Virus record (IMG/VR): IMGVR_UViG_3300031951_000003
Span: 124,001 to 188,000 of that record
Length of the DNA: 64,000 nt
Reading direction: 5' to 3' (one strand)
DNA from: a virus
This document shows, piece by piece, positions 49,618-57,888 of the stretch (its first letter is position 1; each line of letters opens with the position of its first letter). The notes under the pieces were generated by a model. That model worked only from the letters and a program-made list of their open reading frames with translations. It was not told the DNA's origin and did no database searches. Position numbers and translations under genes: made by a program.

Positions 49618-50457
49618 ATGATACTAAAAGTTGGGTCTAAAGGAGAGGACGTAAAACAACTCCAACAGAAATTAGGGTTGGGCGCCGATGGTATATTCGG
49701 AAGGGGAACCGAAGAAGCGGTTAAAGCTTTTCAATTAAAAAATGGTTTGAACCCTGATGGGATTGTTGGTCCGAATACTTGGCAAAAGATTATGGGACAA
49801 GGTATTACCACCCCTCAAGTTGCCCCTCAAGTTGCTTCTCAAGTTGCCCCTCAAGTCGGAGGATTAAAATTAGAAAAATTGAAAGGTCATATACCTGACA
49901 ATGTAATTGCACAAATACCTGATACAGCATCTAAATTCGGAATCGACACTCCCTTGAAACTTGCTCACTTCTTGGCACAATGTGGTCATGAGAGTGCGGG
50001 TTTCAAAGTTGTAAACGAAAATTTGAACTATTCCGCGAGTGGTTTGAAAGGTATTTTCGGAAAATATTTTAAGGAATCAGGATTGGCTGAGTCATATCAA
50101 AGAAATCCTCAGAAGATTGCAAGTAGAGTTTATGGGGGAAGAATGGGAAATGGACCTGAGTCAACAGGAGAAGGTTTTAAATTTAGAGGTAGAGGATATA
50201 TTCAGTTGACAGGTAAAGACAACTACACTGCTTTTGGAAAAGCAATAAATGAAGATGTTGTATCTAACCCTGATTTGGTATCGACGAAATATCCATTATT
50301 GTCTGCAGCTTGGTTCTTCAGTAAAAATTGCTTGAAAAAATGTGTTGACGCTTCTGATGCAACGGTAACCTCTGTCACAAAGTGTGTCAATGGAGGAACT
50401 ATCGGACTACCCGATAGATTAAAACACTTCAAAGAATATTACAAACTTCTGTCTTAG
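49618..50457 (+). CDS. GH19 endolysin with peptidoglycan-binding domain
   Basis: 279 aa, no signal peptide. Residues 1-62 are peptidoglycan-binding domain 1 (GADGIFGRGTEEAVKAFQ). A linker of repeated PQVA units (about 63-80) leads to a GH19 chitinase/lysozyme domain: LAQCGHESAGF with the catalytic Glu and GEGFKFRGRGYIQLTG with the second acid. GH19 phage enzymes cut the glycan strand of peptidoglycan. Export would need a holin. Confidence 0.9.
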   Translation: MILKVGSKGEDVKQLQQKLGLGADGIFGRGTEEAVKAFQLKNGLNPDGIVGPNTWQKIMGQGITTPQVAPQVASQVAPQVGGLKLEKLKGHIPDNVIAQIPDTASKFGIDTPLKLAHFLAQCGHESAGFKVVNENLNYSASGLKGIFGKYFKESGLAESYQRNPQKIASRVYGGRMGNGPESTGEGFKFRGRGYIQLTGKDNYTAFGKAINEDVVSNPDLVSTKYPLLSAAWFFSKNCLKKCVDASDATVTSVTKCVNGGTIGLPDRLKHFKEYYKLLS

Positions 50458-50461
50458 TTTT

Positions 50462-50492
50462 TTTGTAAAGACAGTTTTTGTTTGTAATTTTG
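50462..50492 (+). promoter_or_regulatory. Host-type promoter
   Basis: TTTG (50462-50465), 19 nt, TAATTTTG (50485-50492). It abuts an ATG at 50493, so translation more likely begins at 50511. Confidence 0.6.
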
Positions 50493-50510
50493 ATGAAATC
50501 TAAAAAAAAA

Positions 50511-50747
50511 ATGACACTCATCGTGGATATCAACAAAGCAAACAAAGAGATTTCTTGGGTTATCAAAATGATTGAGTCAGTTCAGACTAAACAACAATTA
50601 GAAGTTGTTCTCAAATGTTTTTTATTGTGGGATTTGAAACATGATGCTACTCACAATTACAACCCTCTGAAATCTACCTTGAAAAGTAAGTTTTGGGCTG
50701 TATATAAAACTAAAGAAACTCAGTTTTTGTCTTCACAGACTATGTAA
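50511..50747 (+). CDS. Unknown 78-aa protein
   Basis: Starts MTLIVDINKANKEISWV; an earlier in-frame ATG (50493) touches the promoter. Helical, with KCFLLWDLKHDATHNYN. Not recognised. Confidence 0.6.
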   Translation: MTLIVDINKANKEISWVIKMIESVQTKQQLEVVLKCFLLWDLKHDATHNYNPLKSTLKSKFWAVYKTKETQFLSSQTM

Positions 50748-50769
50748 AATTGATTTTTTTTCAATTCTT

Positions 50770-50867
50770 GGATATATTTATTCTTACATCACTCTTAAGG
50801 AGTGTTCTCATATATCCCTTTCTCAAAAGACCCGTCAAATTTATTTGTCGGGTCTTATTTTTTTATT
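50770..50867 (+). ncRNA. Structured small RNA with terminator
   Basis: GGATATA (50770-50776) pairs with TATATCC (50811-50817) around the hairpin CACTC-ttaag-GAGTG. A terminator AAGACCCG/CGGGTCTT with a T-rich tail follows (50827-50867). No gene lies within it. Confidence 0.55.
50827..50867 (+). terminator. Terminator
   Basis: 8-bp AAGACCCG/CGGGTCTT stem then ATTTTTTTATT. Confidence 0.85.
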
Positions 50868-50874
50868 ACATTTG
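50844..50874 (+). promoter_or_regulatory. Host-type promoter, overlapping the terminator
   Basis: TTTG (50844-50847), 19 nt, TACATTTG (50867-50874), 6 nt to the ATG at 50881. Confidence 0.65.
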
Positions 50875-50880
50875 TAATCT

Positions 50881-51120
50881 ATGAGTTATAATTGTCCAAA
50901 TTGTGGAAACAAAGAAAATTTTCATTTCAACTACGATTGGTCCAAACAGAACAGACCGATAATTGACGTTATGTGTAATGAGTGTGGTGAAATTTTTGAT
51001 GACCCAGAAGAAATTTATAGAAAGATAGAACAACTCATAATTTCTTGGTCAAACGATGGGACAAAAACTGCAGGAACATTGACTAGACAAATTATTGAAA
51101 TTATAAAAAATTCAAAATGA
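50881..51120 (+). CDS. Small zinc-ribbon protein, 79 aa
   Basis: YNCPNCGNKENFHF and DVMCNECGEIFDDPEE form a C4 zinc ribbon, followed by a helix. First gene of a forward operon running to 53608. May bind DNA or RNA. Confidence 0.7.
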   Translation: MSYNCPNCGNKENFHFNYDWSKQNRPIIDVMCNECGEIFDDPEEIYRKIEQLIISWSNDGTKTAGTLTRQIIEIIKNSK

Positions 51121-51719
51121 AAATTACATTCTCAGATAGTTTTTGGAAATCCTTGAAAAGGCTTTCCATGCACCAAACTTGGTGGTATAAAACCTACGAA
51201 GTTTTTAGATATAAAATACCAATGTTTTTTGAAAATCTATGGTATTTTAGAAAAGAACTGTGGTATTTTAGGTCTTGGGATTACACATTCAATCTAAGCA
51301 TCTTTGCTCGTTCTTTGGAAAAAAGTGCCCATACCCTTGAATTTCATGGAAACGAGGTAGAAATCACTAGAATGAAAAAGGTTTCCAAAATGAAAAGAGT
51401 AATAGAAATTATTAAAAATTTAGATGAGAGTAATTACATTACATTGGCTGAGAATGAATTGGGTGAACTTAAAAATGTTTGGGGATGGATTGATGACCGT
51501 GAAGATACACCTGAGGAAGAAGAACACAATCGACGAATATACGATAGGTCAACTGAACTCGAAAAACAGGAATTCGAAGAACTTTGGCAAATTCTTAAGG
51601 GACAAAATAAAGATGAATTTATTGAAATTTATAAAAATTTATCGGATGATGAAAAATCAAATCACTCTCATTGGGAAAAATGGTTTGATGGTTCAGGTAT
51701 AAAAAATTGGTGGGATTAG
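51117..51719 (+). CDS. Unknown protein, 200 aa
   Basis: The N-terminal third is rich in aromatics (NLWYFRKELWYFRSWDYTF) and the C-terminal two-thirds are acidic helices. Proteins with this layout recur in large phages, without a function. Overlaps the zinc-ribbon gene by 4 nt. Confidence 0.65.
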   Translation: MKITFSDSFWKSLKRLSMHQTWWYKTYEVFRYKIPMFFENLWYFRKELWYFRSWDYTFNLSIFARSLEKSAHTLEFHGNEVEITRMKKVSKMKRVIEIIKNLDESNYITLAENELGELKNVWGWIDDREDTPEEEEHNRRIYDRSTELEKQEFEELWQILKGQNKDEFIEIYKNLSDDEKSNHSHWEKWFDGSGIKNWWD

Positions 51720-51747
51720 AAAATTTATAAACAAATAGTTAAATAAT

Positions 51748-51948
51748 ATGGCAGCAATACTAATAACACTTATCTTCGTGGTTCCAATATCGGTTTATTG
51801 GGCTCATCTAATTCACAATATGAAAGAAAATTTTCCTGATTATAAAGGCGAAGATTTTCTAAATTGGGGTGAGAACGAAATGAAAAAAGAAACTGAAACT
51901 AACGAATGGGATGACAATCAAGTTCATACTGAAGGTGGGTTTCACTAA
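51748..51948 (+). CDS. Small membrane protein, 66 aa
   Basis: One membrane segment (about 3-22, AILITLIFVVPISVYW), then a charged tail with ETETNEWDDNQ. Single-pass topology; possible holin partner or membrane modulator. Confidence 0.6.
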   Translation: MAAILITLIFVVPISVYWAHLIHNMKENFPDYKGEDFLNWGENEMKKETETNEWDDNQVHTEGGFH

Positions 51949-51957
51949 ACATATTTT

Positions 51958-52632
51958 ATGAAAATAACATTCATCAGCGACACACACAACAAACATAATC
52001 ACTTGACAAGTAATGCCTACAATAACATTCTTGGTGGTGGAGACGTTCTTGTTCATGCTGGTGACTGCACTAGCATGGGAAAGAGTCATGAGATTACAAA
52101 TTTCCTGAATTGGTTCAGTATGACTGATTTTAAACATAAAATCTTCATTGCTGGTAATCACGATTTCGGTTTTGAAACTCACACTGACATTGCTGAAGAA
52201 TTCAAAGATAGAGGTGTCATATATCTTTTTGATAGTGAAGTTGTAATCGATGGTGTAAAATTCTATGGTAGCCCTTGGCAACCCGAGTTTTACGATTGGG
52301 CTTTCAATTTGCCTAGAGGGGAAAAACTTGCGGAAAAATGGGCTAAAATCCCTGGTAATACCGATATCTTAATCACTCACGGACCTGCTCATGGAATGCT
52401 CGATTGGACTCCATCAGGTCAAAGAGTTGGTTGTGAGGATTTATTCAAAAGGATTATGGAAGTTCAACCAAAAATTCATGTTTGTGGACACATCCACTGT
52501 GCATACGGACAAAAAAATTTCAATGGTGTTGAGTTCTTGAACGCATCTGTTCTCAATGAAAGATACGAATATGAAAACAAACCAATTGTTGTAGATTTTG
52601 ATATTGAAACAAAACAAATAGATTATCCATGA
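51958..52632 (+). CDS. Calcineurin-like metallophosphoesterase
   Basis: 224 aa with all signature motifs: ISDTHNKH, VHAGDCT, AGNHDFGF, ITHGPAHG and CGHIHCAYG. The two-metal phosphoesterase could act on nucleotides, cyclic nucleotides or RNA ends. It is close to the cPPR gene, which favours RNA end processing or nucleotide signals; inference. Confidence 0.88.
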   Translation: MKITFISDTHNKHNHLTSNAYNNILGGGDVLVHAGDCTSMGKSHEITNFLNWFSMTDFKHKIFIAGNHDFGFETHTDIAEEFKDRGVIYLFDSEVVIDGVKFYGSPWQPEFYDWAFNLPRGEKLAEKWAKIPGNTDILITHGPAHGMLDWTPSGQRVGCEDLFKRIMEVQPKIHVCGHIHCAYGQKNFNGVEFLNASVLNERYEYENKPIVVDFDIETKQIDYP

Positions 52633-53111
52633 AAAATCAAAATGCAATCGAGGAATTAAAAAAACTAAATTCCGATGATTACGTAAAAGTTACAATTGAC
52701 CTTTATAGAAAGTCATTACTCGAAATTTGTTACCACACAGGTTCCAAATTTGATAAAACATTTACCTGTGATACTGAAACCACTTGGAGAGGTGCCAGCC
52801 TTGTTTGTGAACAATTTGTTGTTTCTGAACTTTTAGAACTTTTGGAATCAAAAGACCTAATCGAAATGCAAGATGTGGACTTTCCTGATTTGTCAATAGA
52901 GACATCTACGGACGGCGACGTTGACGTAACAAATATTGAGTGGGAAGAACCATTGACTGAAGAGGAAGAGTCAGAATTTAGTCCTATGGACTTATATTGG
53001 GATTCCGAAATTACAGACTCTGAACTAAACTTTGGAACCGGAAGTATTCACACAATGGTTATAGAAAACTCTGATTCAATAATTACTAAAATCACTGAAG
53101 ATGAAAAATAA
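52629..53111 (+). CDS. Unknown acidic protein, 160 aa
   Basis: Starts MKNQNAIEELKKLNSDD; very acidic C-terminal half (WEEPLTEEEESEFSP). Overlaps both neighbours by 4 and 11 nt. Not recognised. Confidence 0.65.
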   Translation: MKNQNAIEELKKLNSDDYVKVTIDLYRKSLLEICYHTGSKFDKTFTCDTETTWRGASLVCEQFVVSELLELLESKDLIEMQDVDFPDLSIETSTDGDVDVTNIEWEEPLTEEEESEFSPMDLYWDSEITDSELNFGTGSIHTMVIENSDSIITKITEDEK

Positions 53112-53352
53112 AATCAACAATGGTCATTATTTGGAATTGATGGATAGACTTCACGTTCAATCTTCGATGATTGAGGAGCATTTAGTAAATCATCCCTTAA
53201 CAAAAAAAATAAAAAAAGTAAAAAAGTTGATTGACAATGCAAGTTGGACCTTGATTGAGGCATACCAAATTGTTGGTCAGAAATCATATGAAAAAGAAAA
53301 TAACCCAATTGAAAAAGTTATACTTAGACGACGTAAGAAACCCAAAAACTGA
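53101..53352 (+). CDS. Unknown basic protein, 83 aa
   Basis: Helical and Lys-rich (TKKIKKVKKLIDNASW), ending LRRRKKPKN. The 3' end overlaps the cPPR gene by 65 nt in another frame. Confidence 0.6.
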   Translation: MKNKINNGHYLELMDRLHVQSSMIEEHLVNHPLTKKIKKVKKLIDNASWTLIEAYQIVGQKSYEKENNPIEKVILRRRKKPKN

Positions 53353-53608
53353 AGGGTGGACAATTGTCAGAAATTATGATGAATTTGTCAAATATATTAA
53401 TGAAAATGGATTACCTGATGAAATTTCATTTGACCACGATTTAGGGGAAAATACAAAAACAGGATACGATTGCGCTAAGTGGTTTTGTGAATATTGTTGG
53501 GGAAATGGATTACCAATCCCAAATTATAATGTCCACTCCGCAAATCCCGTGGGTCGAGATAATATAATTCAAATTCTCAAAAGTTTTGAACGTAAACTTA
53601 ATGATTAA
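53288..53608 (+). CDS. cPPR (cyclic-phosphate processing receiver) domain protein
   Basis: 106 aa from MKKKITQLKKLYLDD. LYLDDVRNPKTEGWTIVRN, EISFDHDLGENTKTGYD and YNVHSANPVGRDNI match the cPPR family, a receiver-like fold predicted to process cyclic phosphates in RNA repair. Together with the HAD RNA-repair phosphatase at 12429 it suggests tRNA repair. The start lies inside the preceding gene. Confidence 0.78.
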   Translation: MKKKITQLKKLYLDDVRNPKTEGWTIVRNYDEFVKYINENGLPDEISFDHDLGENTKTGYDCAKWFCEYCWGNGLPIPNYNVHSANPVGRDNIIQILKSFERKLND

Positions 53609-53609
53609 A

Positions 53610-53636
53610 GAGGTGAGATAATTCTCACCTTTTTTT
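53610..53636 (+). terminator. Terminator
   Basis: AGGTGAGA-TAAT-TCTCACCT with T7, directly before the next promoter. Confidence 0.87.
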
Positions 53637-53637
53637 G

Positions 53638-53645
53638 TATTTATA
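53638..53645 (+). promoter_or_regulatory. TATTTATA late-type promoter element
   Basis: Ends 3 nt before the ATG at 53649; 1 nt after the terminator tail. Confidence 0.6.
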
Positions 53646-53648
53646 TGT

Positions 53649-54269
53649 ATGAGTTATTTTACCCTTCAACCATTAAAAATTCTTGTAACTATTGCGGAAT
53701 CGCTTTACTCAACGGATTTTGACTTTTCAAGACCTTGGGATGATGCTGATGAAAATTACAAAATATTGAAAGAGAAATCTTCTTGGACGGGGGTAAATTC
53801 TGAGATTGAGGACATGGAATTTATGGCGGCATTAATCAATATAAATGAACCTATTTTTCAACAACTGAAAGAGGGTTCTATATCTATAAAAGAAGCAATC
53901 GCAAATTTAACTTTACCTGAACTTCAGAAATACAAAATTTACTATGAAATTTGGGGTCCAGCAACTTTGACTGAAAAATATTCTACAACTTGGCAAAGTT
54001 ATGATAGAAAATGGGTAAGTGCAAATATCAGACACTCATATAATGAAGGGACATTCGATTATTATGATGGAAATTACGAAGAATACGAAACAGATAATTT
54101 CGAACCCGATAATTTTGATATAACGGATGTTAGAACACTTAGCGAATCCAAAAAACCAATTTTATCCAAATTGGTTGTCGAAAATACGAAAGAAATATTG
54201 AATAATTTGGATAAAGAGACTTTGATAGAATTAAGAAATCTAATTAATCAGAAACTTTCTTCTTCTTAG
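53649..54269 (+). CDS. Unknown protein, 206 aa
   Basis: Starts MSYFTLQPLKILVTIAE; contains FDYYDGNYEEYETDNFEPDNFD and a C-terminal helix (LDKETLIELRNLINQ). Not recognised. Convergent with the next gene, 26-nt overlap. Confidence 0.7.
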   Translation: MSYFTLQPLKILVTIAESLYSTDFDFSRPWDDADENYKILKEKSSWTGVNSEIEDMEFMAALININEPIFQQLKEGSISIKEAIANLTLPELQKYKIYYEIWGPATLTEKYSTTWQSYDRKWVSANIRHSYNEGTFDYYDGNYEEYETDNFEPDNFDITDVRTLSESKKPILSKLVVENTKEILNNLDKETLIELRNLINQKLSSS

Positions 54270-54465
54270 ATTCTTTTGCCAATTCACCCAATGTTTTTTT
54301 CTTAGTTCCAGGGTGAACATAACCTCTTTTATATTTATACTCAACTTCTACAGGACCGTTAGTAGTAATTTTAGAATTATATCTCCAAATTGAAATGCAA
54401 TCCTCATCTTCAAACACATATTCGTATTTCGTGGGTTTCGGTTCTGGTTTTTTTTCAAAAGGCAT
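54244..54465 (-). CDS. Unknown basic protein, 73 aa
   Basis: Starts MPFEKKPEPKPTKYEYVF; Lys-rich end (AKESKKKKVSD). The ATG at 54465 is chosen because a TATTTTTG element ends 3 nt before it and the longer frame would need TTG. Confidence 0.6.
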   Translation of the reverse strand: MPFEKKPEPKPTKYEYVFEDEDCISIWRYNSKITTNGPVEVEYKYKRGYVHPGTKKKTLGELAKESKKKKVSD

Positions 54466-54468
54466 ACA

Positions 54469-54476
54469 CAAAAATA
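54469..54476 (-). promoter_or_regulatory. Host-type -7 element TATTTTTG
   Basis: 3 nt before the ATG at 54465; no clear -33 box. Confidence 0.4.
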
Positions 54477-54480
54477 AAGA

Positions 54481-55848
54481 TTATTTGTTCATAGCAAAAT
54501 AATCGTCGGGTAAAGTTTTTCCTAAAACTTTTTCCAAAGCCCTTATTTCTTTTTCTGAATACTTAGCTTTTTTTTCTTCATCCGACAAAGGTAAATCAAC
54601 TTCTTTGTCTGTTCTTAGATAATTCTGATTGAAACTTTTGGATTCTTTGTTATTTTGTTCGGAAAAATATAAAAATTCATAAGGGTTTTTTCTTCTTCTA
54701 ACACCTGGCTCAGGAAGTCTTCCTGGAAATACAGAGAGATAAGGGATTTTCAGACTCTTAACAAAAGCACTTTTGGCTTTACCTTCTCCATTTTTAACTT
54801 GAACTAATCTGAATCCGTCAATAAATTTTGCTGTCATATCAACACCAAATACCATATCAATTACATTACCCCATGTAGAATATTTCTTTATTTCAGTAAC
54901 TTTAGTTGGAGCATTTTGGATTAAATCAACAAAGTTTTTTTCAGCCGTCTCACCAAGTGTTGTAGTAAATTTCAGTTTTCTTTTCATATCCTGAAAATCT
55001 TTCTCTTTTTCTTCATGAAATTTTTCCAATAAATCCACATGAGCCATACTGATTGACTTTATGTCGACATTTTTTTCTTTCATCATTCTATCCAAAATAG
55101 GTTGCCATTTTTTAGGTAGAGCAGATTCGAGTCTTTTTGGGGTGAAATATAATTCGATAACTTTAATGTCCGAACCCATAGGTAAGTCTCCACCTTCTTG
55201 TCTTTTTGTTATTTCGTCCGCCCAAAATGTGTAGTTTGTATCTACATGGTTCAGAATACTCCAATCATCCTCTTCGATGAGTCCAAACCAATTTTCATTT
55301 TCCAACTTATTTTTTAGTTCGGTTATTTTCTCACCGATGGTCATAGCAGGGCCTTCTACCCATTTTACAAAATTATTTTTCCAAGGTTCAACATCTTTTT
55401 CGAAACGATTTAATAAAATTAGATTTTGTTTGAACCATCCTTTCCCTGGCTTTCCTATTCTCATATTAAATTTGGGATTAAAAGCTTGGTTAAAGAAAAC
55501 TGAGAGATTTGTTTGTATTAAATCTAAATAAGCCTTTCTTCCTAATTCTGTAATTTTGTTTTGTTGGTCTTTTGGTGGATTGAAAAAATTCTGCTTTGTC
55601 CTCATCATTTTTCCAGACATTGTATTTGTAGAAGTTTTTCTCCTCTGTATTTCATTTTTCAAAAAATCTTCGAAAAAAACATACTCGTCATCTTCAATTG
55701 GTATTTTGAGTTGTAACTTTGCTTGAATATTCTTCAATCTATTACCTACCTCGGGGTCATCTGTATCACCAACCCATCTTCGGATTTTTGTTTCGAGTTC
55801 TTTCCTGTCAACTTCTTCCCTTAGTAATTTTTTAATCAAATCTCTCAT
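54481..55848 (-). CDS. Candidate packaged nuclease-like protein, 455 aa
   Basis: The leader MRDLIKKLLREEVDRKE suits a cut after LRE. Residues about 325-365 (NVIDMVFGVDMTAKF and RLVQVKNGEGKA) resemble a PD-(D/E)xK nuclease core with D, then Q-x-K in the next strand. The N-terminal 300 residues are helical and unassigned. A nuclease injected with the DNA could attack the host chromosome. TATTTATT ends 5 nt upstream. Confidence 0.55.
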   Translation of the reverse strand: MRDLIKKLLREEVDRKELETKIRRWVGDTDDPEVGNRLKNIQAKLQLKIPIEDDEYVFFEDFLKNEIQRRKTSTNTMSGKMMRTKQNFFNPPKDQQNKITELGRKAYLDLIQTNLSVFFNQAFNPKFNMRIGKPGKGWFKQNLILLNRFEKDVEPWKNNFVKWVEGPAMTIGEKITELKNKLENENWFGLIEEDDWSILNHVDTNYTFWADEITKRQEGGDLPMGSDIKVIELYFTPKRLESALPKKWQPILDRMMKEKNVDIKSISMAHVDLLEKFHEEKEKDFQDMKRKLKFTTTLGETAEKNFVDLIQNAPTKVTEIKKYSTWGNVIDMVFGVDMTAKFIDGFRLVQVKNGEGKAKSAFVKSLKIPYLSVFPGRLPEPGVRRRKNPYEFLYFSEQNNKESKSFNQNYLRTDKEVDLPLSDEEKKAKYSEKEIRALEKVLGKTLPDDYFAMNK

Positions 55849-55853
55849 ATATG

Positions 55854-55861
55854 AATAAATA
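55854..55861 (-). promoter_or_regulatory. TATTTATT late-type promoter element
   Basis: Ends 5 nt before the ATG at 55848. Confidence 0.6.
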
Positions 55862-55871
55862 GTAAATAAAA

Positions 55872-56879
55872 TTAGAAACCAAATCTTGTTTTGGTTGCGT
55901 CAAAATTTTGTACTACTTCTGAGGCTGTCAAAACATCGTAGTATATCATAACCTCAGACACATTACCTGTGAATTGATAACTTCCACCCAAATATGCAGA
56001 TTTTCCAATCCAAGCAGTTTGGTTATTAGTAATTGAACCAACTAAAGTATTTGCAACACTACTGATTTCCACACCATTCACATACAATTTCATAGTTGAA
56101 CTATTTCTAGTAAAAACTACATTATACCAATTACCATTGTTGTATGAAGAAAGTGGTGAGTTTATTGATTGACTTATTCCACTACTCTGCCTAATGTCCC
56201 CTATAATTTGACCACCATTTAGCCAAATTCTGTAATTCCATGGGTATCCACCATTAGTTTCTTTGGAAATAATCATTTGTATCCCACCTTGTGATGTTTT
56301 ATACCAAACAGAAACGCTAAAAGTTTCAGCGTTGAGGAAGTTATTTGTATCAACATATTGAGTTCCCGCAAAAGTTAAAGTTCCTCCATTTATCGCAGAA
56401 TATCCAACCCCATTTGTTAGTGTTGCGGTATAAGCGTTTGGAGATAAATCATACCAATTTATCCCTGAACCAGGATATGAGGCTACATTACCAGCAGTCA
56501 AATAAAGTTGTAAGTCAGATGTCACTATACCTGAACCTGTGAATGTTGTATAGTATCCGTTGGCACTAATCCAATTCAGAGCTTGGGTAGACCCTGTAAA
56601 GGTCTGACCAGCAACACTACTCGCCAATTCAATGAATTTATTTTCAGTTTTACCATCAGTTCTAAAAAACCCCAAATAGGCGGGTATACCAACTGGATTT
56701 GGTTGGTTACCTGCTGGTACTGGTTGAGCAATGATGTATCCCAAATCTTCATCAGGTCCATTCCAAAATTGTGGAGAGTTTGTATATCCTGATGTTGGAG
56801 TTCCGATAGCGAAATCTCCTGATTGAGTTGTTCCAGGGATTACTATTTGACTTGGATTGTATGCGTAGGGTGTTGCCAT
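55872..56879 (-). CDS. Fibre-like protein with LamG/concanavalin fold
   Basis: 335 aa. The first 130 residues are a Pro/Gly-rich stalk (TPYAYNPSQIVIPG, TSGYTNSPQFWNGP). The C-terminal 190 form a LamG-type domain: LSPNAYTATLTNG, FSVSVWYKTSQGG, WYNVVFTRNSSTMKLYVNGVEI and VSEVMIYYDVLTASEV. This architecture is common in tail fibres or neck decorations of Bacteroidota phages, where it binds sugars at the host surface. Confidence 0.78.
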   Translation of the reverse strand: MATPYAYNPSQIVIPGTTQSGDFAIGTPTSGYTNSPQFWNGPDEDLGYIIAQPVPAGNQPNPVGIPAYLGFFRTDGKTENKFIELASSVAGQTFTGSTQALNWISANGYYTTFTGSGIVTSDLQLYLTAGNVASYPGSGINWYDLSPNAYTATLTNGVGYSAINGGTLTFAGTQYVDTNNFLNAETFSVSVWYKTSQGGIQMIISKETNGGYPWNYRIWLNGGQIIGDIRQSSGISQSINSPLSSYNNGNWYNVVFTRNSSTMKLYVNGVEISSVANTLVGSITNNQTAWIGKSAYLGGSYQFTGNVSEVMIYYDVLTASEVVQNFDATKTRFGF

Positions 56880-56883
56880 CCTT

Positions 56884-56891
56884 TATAAATA
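56884..56891 (-). promoter_or_regulatory. TATTTATA late-type promoter element
   Basis: Ends 4 nt before the ATG at 56879. Confidence 0.6.
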
Positions 56892-56913
56892 TTCTATCAA
56901 ACTAAAATTATTT

Positions 56914-57480
56914 TTAATAACATTGTCCCCAATTCACAATGTTCGTTCCTACCACTTGAATGAATGTGGCCCCATCTGTGATTGTAAATTCCGCACCTAT
57001 CGGGGGGATTGTTAGTTCTTTATTTCCGAAAACTTGGTCTCCTTGTCTAAGTTCTGTAAATGGTTTGTATGAATAAATTGTAACATTACTTGGAGTTCCA
57101 AAATGAATAGAATTACAAACATCTTGATACCAACCACCCGTGATTAACCTTTCCATGAATATGGGTGTTGGGGTGAGTGTTGGTGTCGGGGTGTTTGTGG
57201 CTGTCGGGGTTGGGCTATGTTGTGTTGGTGTAACTGTCGGAGTAGGTGTCATTGATGATGTCATCGTGGGCGTAGGTGTTGATGAAGGACAAAGTCCTGT
57301 ATTAATAATTGTGAGTGGTGCACCATAATCTTCCTGAATCAAATCTTCAGCACAAACTAAGACCCTATCTAACGGACTTAATGAATTGACACTGATGATT
57401 CCACCTGTACATCCTGTCCATCTGTAATACCCATCCTCAACACTGTTAAAATTGGTAATTTCGTAATAGTTACACGCCAT
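56914..57480 (-). CDS. Fibre-like protein with Thr/Pro repeat, 188 aa
   Basis: Starts at MACNYYEITN, 3 nt after TATTTATT. A TPTPT repeat tract (residues about 72-108, SSTPTPTMTSS ... TLTPTPIF) joins two small Cys-containing domains. Such Thr/Pro spacers are typical of surface fibres and may be glycosylated. Confidence 0.7.
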   Translation of the reverse strand: MACNYYEITNFNSVEDGYYRWTGCTGGIISVNSLSPLDRVLVCAEDLIQEDYGAPLTIINTGLCPSSTPTPTMTSSMTPTPTVTPTQHSPTPTATNTPTPTLTPTPIFMERLITGGWYQDVCNSIHFGTPSNVTIYSYKPFTELRQGDQVFGNKELTIPPIGAEFTITDGATFIQVVGTNIVNWGQCY

Positions 57481-57483
57481 GTA

Positions 57484-57491
57484 AATAAATA
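57484..57491 (-). promoter_or_regulatory. TATTTATT late-type promoter element
   Basis: Ends 3 nt before the ATG at 57480. Confidence 0.6.
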
Positions 57492-57503
57492 GAACAAGAG
57501 TAT

Positions 57504-57531
57504 AAAAAAAGGGGACACCGTCGTGTCCCCT
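57504..57531 (-). terminator. Terminator of the 57.5-57.8 kb RNA
   Basis: Minus strand GGGGACAC-GACG-GTGTCCCC then T7. Confidence 0.9.
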
Positions 57532-57815
57532 CGATTCTCCGTCGAGAAAATTTTGGTCGGATTTTTTTTGAACTGAGGGGCTAAAGACCAATAAACCCGT
57601 GGGAGTGGACAACTCCTGTTTTGGATACATGTCTCAAAACATTCAAAAAAAGACGTGGTTGTTAGTTTATTAAGGATGAAACTAGAATGACCTTTCTTCG
57701 TAAACCTCCCGTGTTTTGATAAACCTTTTTTTTCTAATTTATAGAGCGGAGAAGAAAATAGGTCGGGTGAGTATGGGGAACCACCACATGAAAAACCATT
57801 CCGCTGTCCATTTGT
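57504..57815 (-). ncRNA. Independent RNA of about 310 nt, family unknown
   Basis: A complete host-type promoter starts it and a strong terminator ends it, with no credible reading frame between. Local stems include AGCGGA/TCCGCT and GGAGT-tgtcc-ACTCC. It is not tmRNA, and I see no RNase P or 6S signature. Confidence 0.65.
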
Positions 57816-57819
57816 TTTA

Positions 57820-57851
57820 CAAAGATAAGAAAGATAAAATTAAATTCCAAA
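57820..57851 (-). promoter_or_regulatory. Host-type promoter of the 57.5-57.8 kb RNA
   Basis: TTTG (57848-57851), 20 nt, TATCTTTG (57820-57827). Confidence 0.65.
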
Positions 57852-57888
57852 TCTTTTCAAAAGATTCAGATAAAATCTGAAAATTTCG

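Noticed and set aside
57140-57328. Forward frame rich in Gly-Val
   Set aside because: It is the antisense of the Thr/Pro repeat of the fibre-like gene.
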